A DNA stretch of 64,000 bases from Phoronis australis (lineage: Eukaryota > Phoronida > Phoronidae): contig NMRA01000816.1 in assembly GCA_002633005.1 (NCBI GenBank), forward strand, positions 8,531-72,530, given 5' to 3'. Below, piece by piece: positions 11,161-21,610 of this stretch (the first letter of the stretch is position 1; every line of letters starts with the position of its first letter). A program made the position numbers and the translations under genes. The notes under the pieces were generated by a model, which was not told the origin of the DNA, did not search any database, and saw only the letters and a list, made by a program, of their open reading frames with translations.

Positions 11161-14100
11161 TCAGTCCAACTCTGGTGGAATCCTTTGGGCCGCTGTTTTC
11201 TCTATGGTGAAGGGGTACAGGAACTGTAACAAACAGACATCATATTGCCAACAGAGGAGGTAGTGGAACGATACATCAATGTCAGTGTTTGCGACTGCTA
11301 ATGACCAAGTACTAACAAGAGTTGTTTATTTGTATCATAAAAATGACCACTAGATGGTGCAAGTACAAAAAATGCATTCCTGCAAAGTCTACTACATGTC
11401 TTGGAACTACTCCATTCGCATTATTTTGTTTTCAAGTCATCACTCCTGGCTGCACCAACAGGTGTCACTCTGAGCAGTCCATCTCGCAGAAGTCATTAGG
11501 CCACACATTTGTGTTGAGACAAGTTGCAAGTTCAAAACATTTGTTCTAGATTTTGTTTCTTGAAAGTTCATAAAGTGACAATTAAGTGTGATTACTAGTT
11601 AGTGAAAATTGTCTCCAAGGGGTTGGCAGCTGCCGATGACCAACGAGATATCAGATTCAGAAATCACCTTCAAAACATAACATCAGGGACAATTTGCGAC
11701 AGAATGATGGACAACCCTTTAATATTAAAACTTTTCCAGATGGGACAAAGAAAAATTAATTATTTTGCACAAGGTTGGGGCTTCTTCCACATAACTATGT
11801 GAAACAAACAACATTAGCAATCTCAAATTTTAGAATTAAGAACAACAACAATTGATCATTCACCTTAAGAGTTACTGACTGTGGGGAGACATGAAATCTT
11901 CAGCCCTCAATTTCAACGATTTCATAAATTCCAAGCCTGTTTGAGATTATGTTGATGACACAAAACACAGCTCCCTCTATTAGATGCATGGCAAAAGTGA
12001 CAATAATTAGATACAACATGTCCGTATTTTGGGAACCAGTTTGATGCCCGTTATTCAGTGGAGAGAACTGGTTCTCAAAATTCGAGCACGTTATATCCGA
12101 CCATTACCACAAAAGTAGCCATGTCCCAAATCAACAAAATTCAATTTTGGCGTCCCGAATTTCAGAGACTGTCTGCAATTGGGAGATTTTTTTACTGTAC
12201 TTCCTTTTCTATCTAAAAGAAAATGATATACACGTTAAAGTGTCCCTGCCAACTGTTGGCACGAAACATTTGAATGGCTTACGACCCATTTCAAAATATA
12301 GCGACCGGGTTGTAAAAACACCACATAATTCTTGGCTACATTTTTATTTTAAATTAGGCTAAACAATAACTGTCCATAGCTAACTGAAACCGAATATTTA
12401 ACGCCAAATGATCAGCTGTTGGAAAGCGACTGGAAAAACATTTGCACTAGTGTAGAGAGACCGTCAGCCACAGCTTTGTTGCTGTTTGTACATTTCTGAC
12501 GCACTTGAGAGGTGAGTTGTGGCTAACGCTGAAAAACGATGGGAAAAGCTTACTTTCACAGTAAAAACTCAAAAATTCAGCAAATTCATCCCAATTGGAA
12601 AGGTCAGCTTTTAGCATTGCAACATCGTAGTTCAATACAACGGAAATGTCTACCTCTAAACTGCATAAATCAGCAAACAGGGGACATAATCATCAACCTC
12701 TGAAACTTATAATCAGTATACAGGGGAGATAATCATCGACCTCTCTGAATTGTGTAAATCAGTATACAGGGGAGATAATTATCAACTGCTTAATTGTGTA
12801 ACCAGTATACAGGGGAGATAATCATCAACCTCTGAATTGTGTAAATCAGTATACAGGGGAGATAAGCGGGCCTCACTCACCTCTTGATGAATTTGACTTC
12901 TTGACTTAGTTGACAACTCAGGTACAACAAACTGAAAGAATTTTACAGAGAATATTTAAAGAGCAACACAAGCAATCTTTACAAAAACAATAAGTAAACA
13001 AACAATAAATAAATACAACAGATCACGAGGTTTCGCAGACCTCAGTACACCACGTTTTGACAAGTTACCCTGCAGTAATCCCTCAAATTTTCCTCAAAGT
13101 GACAGGTTTGATTTATGGCCAAAAATTGTAAGTTGGGGAATACTGCTTGAAGGCATCGACTTACAGGACGATCTTTTTTCTGTTTAGTGATATGAAATAT
13201 ATAGCACCAAATCAACGCTTTACCATGTTCAAATTATGTATGATCATATCTACCATCGCATAAACGTTTGAAAACTTCTGGGCACCTACAACACCATAAA
13301 AAGATGTTGACGAATTTAAAAGGACAATTTTATCATTGATTTTTGTACAAACTTGGTGATATTTTACTGTAAAATCTGTGTACAGTATATAAAAACAAGA
13401 CAATGCATTATGTAAAACAGTTCATACTACAGCCCCTTGAAAGAAAAACAACTTGAAAAGGACTTACATGATCTGAGCCACTTTTTATGTCGAAAGCTGA
13501 GTGTAGTTTAAAGGGTACGCCTTTTAATGCTGAAAACGAAAGAAAAACATTAAGTACAGCCATTCTTAACCATGGCAATACTGAAAAAGAGAAGTTTTTG
13601 CTTACATTTGTCAGTTTCTCAAAAAAATTCAATTTTTTTGAGAAACTGACAAATGTAAGCAATGTCAATGTTTAAAACGGAAACTGTTGAATTCGACCAC
13701 TTTGATCAACAAAACTGGTCTAGACTTCCTTACTCAGATCAAAAGTGATTCTTGATCTTGAGCTAACAGAGTTGCCCAAGCAAAACAAGAAATAGTTTAG
13801 TTCTGCGACTGAACACAAGATGGAGAAACCTGTTGGTGCTAAAATTCGTTAAAAACATTGCACTGCATACTTACGATGCACTGCTAGCGTGGGAGGTTGT
13901 GACTGTACTGAGGAGCCGGATGATCTCGCGTCGCCTTGACCTTGACGCAGGTCATTAGTCTGTGTATAGTTTGAGTTGGGAGGCGGCGACATCTGTTGGT
14001 ATGTCATGTGCGGAGGCTGAATGGGGGGTGTGGGTGGCTGGAAATGAAATAAAATAAAACGAATAGCTGTTATACATGATTTGCGTTCTCCTGAATTTCT

Positions 14101-17100
14101 AAATGAAGCACCAGTTACTGATTAGGAATGATTAGAAACCAATGTACATGAATGGACATTTTGCAAACATGGAAACATTAAAGCAAACAAGAGCGCACGA
14201 CTCCAGCATAAGCTAGGACTCATCAACAGCTCTTTGGAATTGGCCGATTACCTAAAAAATTCATTTTAATGTCAGTAAAAGTATACATTTTCTCAAAGTA
14301 GACAACCTGTGGAATGTGATGTTTGACGTACCAATCTGACATTAATTGGGTCACATCATCATGTCTTTTTAGTAAATGTTAGCAACGACATTCAGCGCAA
14401 AACAATGTCACCAATAACACAGCCCGAAATTTCGCTTGATATTAAGGCTTTCAATCATTTAATTTTCACTTCATGCAACTTTTGATTTTTTCATAAATAT
14501 TAAATATCATAAAAGTCCAAATTCTGATAGCCCCTCTAGCAAAAGCTGAACAATGCCTAACAGTGTTTTGTGTTACAGAGCATAAAGCATAGCATTCAGA
14601 GGTTTGATATGAATTCAATCATCCATTTCCGAGACAAGATGTGTCAAATTTGTCCACTTTTCTAGTGTCTTACATAACCCTAACATCAACATTTCAAACT
14701 GTTTGTGAATTCCTCAGTCACCTACTTGGCTAACATGGTACCCGGAACCAGTACCAAATGTTGGCTGTGTCTGTTGCATTGTGGGATTTAGAACATATGG
14801 TAGAGGACTGAAACAATGGAAAAGTAATTTTACATAGAATGACACTGAAGCAGTTAAGAAAACTGAGTATAGTGATTGTTATCAATATAAAACAAGTAGA
14901 GAAAATATTAAAGGAACATTACACAGCTGATTAGCGGTCAATGTTGATTCCTTATCCGAACCACTTTGGGGTTTAAAACAAAACTACTTATGTACATCCG
15001 ATCTTGAATTGTTGCCAAATGAGCCAGCAACTCAGGTAATAGACAGTGCGTACATGCGCCATTTTTCGAATTCGATATTTTAAGGTTGTCCAACACCAAC
15101 AAACTCTGAAGCACTTTCTTTGTTGGTGGTTTTGATGTTCTTTAGTTGACATCCTATCACAGTAACAAATACTACGAGACGGTTTCATGAGAGCAAAAGG
15201 CCTAACTCAATTTTCAGTTTTAGGGTTGTCCGATCCAAATAAACTCTCATTAAGCATTTTCTTTGTTGATGGCTTTGATGTTCTTTTGTTGGCAATGGAA
15301 ATAGCATCCTATCACGGTAACAAATACTACGAGACGGTTTCATGAGAGCAAAAGGCCTAACTCAATTTTCAGCTTTCGGGTTGTCCGACACAAATAAACT
15401 CTCATTAAGCATTTTCTTTGTTGATGGTTTTGATGTTCTTTTGTAGGCACTGGAAATAGCATCCTAGCATGGTAAAAAATATTATGAGACGGTTTTATGA
15501 GAGCAAAAATCCTGTTAAATCCAATTTTCAATTTTAGAAAGCTAAACAGGGCGAAATGCAGCTATACGTAATACTGCACATATGTATATTTAGGCCCATG
15601 CGTAGGAGAAATTAGTCCATCTAAATTGAGAAAAACCCACTTCTACCAGTTAAGCGCTTATAAATACCTAACTGGAAACTTATAAAACACCGTAAAAATC
15701 TCACAAATTTCGGACAAAAAATTGGAAAACTGATATTTTTCTAAATAACGAAAGCCTCTAACTTTGTTGTTGCTGTTTAGAATTTCTCACAACGTCAGAC
15801 CGTGACTACCGTACTCGTCCGGGTTACCGCCCATGTTTGGCTTACCGCCCACCTCGAGATTTTCAATTTTTCAAATTTAAGCGCCCATGTTCGGCTTACC
15901 GCCCTCCCCAAAATTTTCAATTTTACAATTTTAACCGCCCATGCTCGGCTTACTGCCCACTCCGTTTTTTCGATTCCCAATTTAAGGGCCCAGGGCCCAC
16001 AACTTATAAACGATGACGTATTTATTTGGTGCTACTTATTTTTTTACGAAAAAATTTGATATTTTACTTCTCCGTCATATTATGTCATAGTTTGGTGAGA
16101 TTTTACCCTGATGACAAGTAACGACATTTTCATTTACAGTTCACAGATAGAAACAATGCACATCTTCTGCAATACTGTAGACTTCAAATGATGCAAGAGA
16201 CGAGAGTCACCGCAACGTACCTGTGTAGTGGTTTGTTCTGTGTTTCAGGAGGAACCGGGCCCATTTTGTAGCACAACAGTATATTATTTATATCTCTGAA
16301 AAAAACCTCGATTGTTAAAAGAATCTTAAAATTATAACCCAGTGGTCATCATCCATATTTAAGGAGCAGTTACAAAGACATTCAGACAAGGTTTGTTGAA
16401 ATCCTCAATAAATTGTAATATCTAAGAAGCAATAGCAATGGTAAAAAAGCAAACAGACTATCATAGGTTTAATATCCTAAATATCAATCATATTGACATC
16501 ATCGTATCTTGCAACTATATGTAGTCGCGTTGTTGGAAATGATGCTTACCAACACCCAGTCGGCTATTCGTTGCTACGTCAATTTTTTTACAAAAAATCC
16601 TTCTCCTGTTAGTTTTGAGAACCTTTGTAACTACGTTTAAGTCACAGATAGACATTGTGGGGACACCTTGCATAACGCATATTTAGGTCGACTCACTGCA
16701 TCAAAGAGCAATGCTGACTTTATGATTGGCTAACGGTGACTTGACCAAACAACTAAGAAACCATTACAGAATACAGAGTGCAATGCAGATGTTCTATGCT
16801 CTCTGAGAGCAATTCTGCAAACGCATTTTTTATGATGTTCGTGGCTAGAAAACTTTGAAACACTTTTTACCAGGCCACAGCGCACTTGATTACATTGAAA
16901 TTACATGGTCTGAGAACTACTGCTGGAGAATAGTATGCAACTGGTTTCAACGTGGAGCTACAGTATTAAAGAGGGCATTGGAGTTTCGGTCGTGCATGGC
17001 TTACCCCACTATCGTATAGCCAGGTGGCGCCCTCTTTGCTTTACTCAACAGTATAAGATCCGTGATTGCACTAGTGGTTGTGTTTCTACTGATCATCTTT

Positions 17101-19468
17101 ACACAGAAATTCTTCTTTTTAACTGCCTTCTCCCCTGAAATATAGCAGAGATACTTGTTATCAGTCTGCCAATGATAACTTGCTCTGAGAAACACAATAT
17201 TAATTTGCCAATGATAACTTGCTCTGAGAAACACAATAATATCAGTATGCCAATGATAACTTGCTCTGAGAAACACAATATTAATTTGCCAATGATAACT
17301 TGCTCTGAGAAACACAATAATATCAGTATGCCAATGAAAACTTGTACTGAAAAACGCAATAATATCAGTCTGCCAATTATAACATGTTCTGAGAGACACA
17401 ATACCAGTTTGCTGCTGTTACATGAAGCAGAGATTTAGAATATCAGTACACAGTTTTGTTTGCAAATTAAACGCATTCACGGTATCTTTTTGTTGTGTTT
17501 TAATGGTGAAAGTAATGACAGGCATACAGCCGAAGAATTACCTTGATTTGCATTGCCCCGAGGTCGAACCAAGATCAAACAATGGCTTTTAAAACATCAA
17601 CAATTTCTATACTTATGATAAACACGACCACTCGTGGAATTTGTTGTAGGTCAAAAGCTGGCATGGGGCAACAAAGTACAACTTTCCCAGAGAAGATCTA
17701 TTGTTGATCTTACGTGTTTTACCAGCAGTCCCATTAGGGCTGACGTGGGACTCTCTTAATATTAGGTACAAACAGATTTTAAATTAGCTCAAACTGTATT
17801 AAACAGAAAGAAAACAAGACTTTAAATATTTGCTAGGCAAAAACTATTTAACAATGTCCTTTTCAGTTAGTCTAAAACAACCAGATTAAACAACCACAAA
17901 GGGCACACAAAAGTGTTTAAAGTTAACAATTCATGAAAACCTTTAAAATGAATGAAAAATATTACGTGAGTCTTGTGTCAAGTCAACATGTGAGAAACCA
18001 GCTGGAACAGAGTCTTTTTCATTGTTTATCACGACGTCTACTAAAACATTGTTTAGGGCACCCTGGAAAAAAGAAGAACAACCCTGGGTCAACAACAGCT
18101 CCATCTAGTGTTTGGACAAAGAACCAGTAAATCTGTTAAATTGCGCACAACCACATACCGTACGGTGCACGAGCATTATCACCTACACTGTCAGATTTAC
18201 CAAGTCCAGTGGCACTACGCAATTCATCATAAGCTCTGCATGGGTACATGCAACCTCGCAGTAACGACTTGTAAGAAATTTGAATCCCCACATCCCGAAA
18301 TGAGAACCAGTCCACACACATGTCACATATATCAATGTTCCTTACTTGAGCTAGAGGGTATATTCGTGTCACACAAATATATCTTGTGTTGCGTTTGCCA
18401 AACATACTGTCCTTCCAGAGATCAGCGTCGTCTTGACGATCATGCGTCTTGTCAATCTATGTAGAGTGATGTAAAAGATGCCAAAAAAGTAACAAATCAA
18501 TGATTAAGACAATTGCAAACATTTTTAAGTGTGGTCTGCATGCCACCTGTTGGCCACATCACATGACCTAATGAACATGAGTTTGAAAGACTTCTGTTCC
18601 AACAGGGACTCGAACCCGGAACCCGGGAGGCGTGTAGAAAAAAAATACTTAAAAAATATTTGTGATCTATATTTCCACACTGATTCAAGATATACATACG
18701 CATATTCCAACACAATTATGAATTTCAGCAATTCCTGACTTTTATTAATTAACTTATAAACATTATATAAGTTTCTGACCTCCCTAGTTTGTATATTAAT
18801 AGCTTGCAAGACTACAACACAATGACATGCTATATGTCTGCACACAATACGGCTGGCTCATGGAATATGATTTTGTTCAACTGACAAAAAAGCAAGCTTA
18901 AGAAACTTATAACGCACATCATCGTTAACATAGCTTTTTTGTATACAGTATTTATGACAAAACATAACTTGGTGAAACTTAGCAGTGATCGTTTGAAAAA
19001 TAAAAATATTACCATTTTGAAAATTTATCTTTAGACCACAAAATTACTATAAAATAATATTCTTCACTGATTACGTGCAAAAGTATTTGACAGAATGATG
19101 TTTTTAATTTTTTCAAGGCTAATTACTCTTTTGGAAATAATGGGAACTTTAACCAGTGTCGTTTTATGACATCTCCACCCTACAAACAATGCTCGCAATA
19201 CACTAGCACATTCTTAATCTTTATTTTTTTGGAGAAATAGAATTTTTCTTGTTGACCACATTGTATGCTAAATAAGCAGACAATTATGCTAATGCACTTT
19301 TGCCGCTAGTAACGGTATATCTTGACTCAAGTACAATAGGAAAAACGTATTAGCTTTGAGAACTCCTGAACTTACTGGTTTGTAACCATTGGGACAGTGG
19401 TTGATGTCACGCACCACACAGATGCCAGTGATGGGGTAGTCCGGAAGTGATGCTCGTAAATCCTGCAT
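11161..19468 (-). CDS. MVB12: ESCRT-I subunit MVB12 (FAM125), 10 coding exons
   Basis: The exons, in transcript order, are 19468-19376, 18456-18346, 18062-17966, 17134-17005, 16295-16221, 14807-14735, 14037-13875, 13529-13468, 12931-12881 and 11223-11161. All have GT/AG borders and compatible phases, giving 305 residues (human MVB12A/B are about 273/319). An N-terminal MABP beta-prism is spread over exons 1-5: DYPITGICVV, then DDADLWKDSMFGKRNTRY, NNVLVDVVINNEKDSVPAGF, KKKNFCVK, APPGYTIVGDINN and LLCYKMGPVPPE. Exons 6-7 are a Pro/Gln/Ser linker. Exons 8-10 form a UMA domain: LKGVPFKLH, ELSTKSRSQIHQE and FTIEKTAAQRIPPELD-stop. MVB12 joins TSG101, VPS28 and VPS37 in ESCRT-I on endosomes, where it sorts ubiquitinated cargo; MABP domains bind acidic membranes and UMA anchors to the complex. 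The start codon lies inside the first exon found, whose acceptor at 19489 implies an upstream non-coding exon. Introns are repeat-rich. Confidence 0.93.
12002..12106. mobile_element. 105-bp self-complementary MITE-like element, copy 2
   Basis: Same structure as the copy at 10895: gggaaccagtttgatgcccg on the left, gagagaactggttctcaaaa on the right, and outer ends resembling taatggtcggatataacgtg. It lies in the last intron of MVB12, about 1 kb from copy 1. Confidence 0.75.
12671..12868. repeat. Minisatellite, about 43-bp unit, five copies
   Basis: The core cagtatacaggggagataat recurs five times, each followed by a variant of catcaacctctgaattgtgt. It lies in the last MVB12 intron and ends just beside the exon at 12881-12931. 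A lone partial copy (tcatacaggggagataatt) occurs at about 63191. Confidence 0.85.
13598..13662. repeat. 65-nt perfect palindrome in an MVB12 intron
   Basis: Two 32-nt arms (13598-13629 and 13631-13662) are exactly complementary around a single central base. The left arm begins ttgcttacatttgtcagttt. It lies 69 bases from the exon at 13468-13529, in the intron. Such a length without mismatches is unusual; see findings. Confidence 0.9.
15070..15540. repeat. Three tandem copies of a 155-bp repeat
   Basis: The landmark actacgagacggtttcatga occurs at 15171 and 15326, with a diverged version at 15481, a period of 155 bases. Each unit also carries a gttgtcc motif and a tttgttgatggytttgatgt motif. 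It is in the MVB12 intron between the exons at 14807 and 16221. Confidence 0.85.
15826..15965. repeat. Minisatellite, about 54-bp unit, three copies
   Basis: Three copies of cgcccatgttcggcttaccg alternate with AT-rich spacers containing attttcaattttwcaa. It lies in the same MVB12 intron as the 155-bp repeat. Confidence 0.8.
17145..17405. repeat. Minisatellite with alternating unit types, about 38-bp unit
   Basis: The core ccaatgataacttgctctga is repeated about six times. Two linker types alternate: a shorter one (aatattaatttg) and a longer one (aataatatcagtatg). The array therefore looks dimeric. Open frames across it on both strands are products of the repeat. It starts 11 bases beyond the 5' end of the MVB12 exon 17005-17134, within the acceptor region on the minus strand. 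Confidence 0.85.
18597..18630 (-). other. Isolated tRNA B-box-like sequence
   Basis: Read on the minus strand the sequence contains gggttcgagtccc, which fits a Pol III B box. I find no A box or cloverleaf upstream, so this is at most a SINE or tRNA remnant in an MVB12 intron. Confidence 0.2.
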
Positions 19469-19488
19469 AGCTAAGTCTAGCGATGAGG

Positions 19489-21610
19489 CTGTAACAAAAC
19501 GGTATCAATAGACCTCTTTGTTGATCGCCGTCACTTGATTTGCGCAAAGGTTTTTGGGAAAAATGCAGGTGTTCGCAAGAGATTCAAAGCAACGCAAGAG
19601 TAGGCGTAGTACTTAGTATGGTTGCAATAACCAAAGCGACCAAAAGGACAGTTATGTTCAAAACAGATGTTATAGGCTTTGACTATCACTTGCAGAAGTA
19701 GCAGTATGAAAATTATGCCAAGATCATCAAATTTCAGTAATAAAATTAGTAAATGTAATGTTGTTTAGAAAATGCACTCCACCACAATCCAAAAATCGTT
19801 TCATAAATGAGCCTAAAAGATCCCAGTGAAATTGTCTGTCTTCAAAACATGCTTTGTCAATTGTCAAACACAAATTTCTATTTCCAATTAAGCAGCACTA
19901 ACTATACCATCTGACACCTGATGCAAGATATGACTGCCACCTCCACCTATTGGGCAGATTGTCAACTAAGGTGCAATCAAATGCAAATAGAAACGGTGAG
20001 AAACAACTAACTAGAAACTTGATCTAAAGGAAATATTTATAGGTCTATTTACAGTACAAACATTTCCTTATACACTTAAAACATTGCCTGGTACAGATTG
20101 GGACTCGAAAAAATTCACACACAATCACAGTTGAAATTAAGCAATAATCTGACAAATGGATTGCCCCTCGCCAATTTTGAGCTGTGAAAGGAGGGGAAAG
20201 CTGGTCTTGCATTTTAACTGTTTAAATTATCCCAAAGTAAAACCAACTGCACCATCTCAGCTATTCCAACTACTTTGAGGCCTTCAACTTGCTTCGTTAT
20301 GGTCAAATATAATTCTACAGTAGTCCCTAACTGCTGACCCGGAGACGATCGCACAACACTTGAAAGGCAAATGAGAATCATGCTACCTCCCCCCCTAAAA
20401 GCAAGGATGTCCTGGTGGACCATACAGCATTGTGAATGTCACTGAGGGCACATTCCAGGACACATATCGGTGTTGCTAACGAGAAATTCAAGGATAACAC
20501 CACTACATGATTTGACGTTGACCTTCCCCAAAATGGAGAGGAGTAAGGGATTGAGAAATTCCAGCTCTGGTTGTGATAATGTAGTACAGATGAATGAAGC
20601 CCCTCTACGTCCTTTGCTGATCAGCTGTTGTATCACCACTTACATGACTTTTGCATTTCTGAAAAACACCTTCATTCTTCAAGCCAAGTGGAACTGCCTC
20701 TTAACCAAATACTTTGGACCCTTCACTCTGACGCGGGGAACCAGGCTCAAATCTCAGTGTCAATGGATTTTTCGGCTGATCAGTTTGAAGTTTGTAGAGG
20801 TATTTTTGAAGAGTCATAAGAGCCTCTGTCAATCACTAGCTAAAGGCCAATAGTCTATTAACATAATAGTCAGCATACTACGGTTTTATACTTTATAGGG
20901 GTCGCTTGCGACTCCCAGCCCCAGGTCACATATAATCTCATCAATCTCAGAGGGATGATTGGGCACTGAACCGATCACTTTAACTGTTGAGGCACAATGA
21001 CTGGTAACAGGGGCTTAAACGGAACCCTCTTCAAAATGGCTGCCGAGAATCAGTTTTATAAGCCACTGCACCAGACGGGTAGGACTAGGAATGGAATTTA
21101 TGGATTAGGAGTAAAAAGGTACAGAACCATCTCAACTGACGGGTCGGCTATAATTGCCTGGTTCTCTAAATAAGATATCAGGGCCTACTATATCCGACCA
21201 GGACCTTTAATAACAGAATGTGATGTCTATTACCTGTGCTTAAAGTCAAATTTAAATAAAAAATTTACATGTCACGAAGTCTAAGGTTGCGCACTTCCTC
21301 GAAAACGAAACAATAACTTCCTGGTGCACATGCGCAAATCCCAGCAATACGGGCCACTAAAATAAACAAATTCAGGTTGTAGATATAACGGAAATATGTA
21401 ATGCAAATATGCAATATATACTTAATTACGATCATAATATAGTTCATATATCACATTAATAATATATTTTACATCTTTGAAAGCCATGAGTTATATTCAT
21501 TTAATCTAATAACCTGCTAACTTTCACAGTCAGTACAAACTTTTAAAATTACCCGTTGTTTATGGCGGAACTTTCGACTGCGCGGAGTTAGCCAGAGGAT
21601 TTATAAAACC
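19489..21610. other. Intergenic interval between divergent MVB12 and DSN1
   Basis: MVB12 (-) and DSN1 (+) read away from each other, so this interval should hold both promoters and the non-coding first exon of MVB12. A GC-richer patch at 21550-21600 just ahead of DSN1 is the likeliest promoter or 5' UTR. On the minus strand a gtaatt donor at about 21552-21547 could close an untranslated MVB12 exon, giving a shared bidirectional promoter. Open frames at 20214-20853 on both strands have no recognisable domain. Confidence 0.35.
21562..21591 (+). other. Possible 9-codon upstream ORF of DSN1
   Basis: ATGGCG at 21562 opens a frame that stops with TAG at 21589-21591, 19 bases before the DSN1 start codon. 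It matters only if the transcript begins upstream of 21562. Confidence 0.3.

Noticed and set aside
12671-12868. CRISPR-like regular repeats
   Set aside because: Units are contiguous with homologous spacers, the locus is a spliced animal gene, and no cas genes exist.
13408-13675. Overlapping open frames on both strands with the same peptide
   Set aside because: Both come from the perfect palindrome and from antisense of the MVB12 exon 13468-13529.
17001-17438. Open frames of 88-132 codons on both strands
   Set aside because: They are created by the tandem repeat; only the segment 17005-17134 on the minus strand is a real exon.
18597-18630. A tRNA gene on the minus strand
   Set aside because: Only a B-box-like motif; no A box, acceptor stem or anticodon arm.
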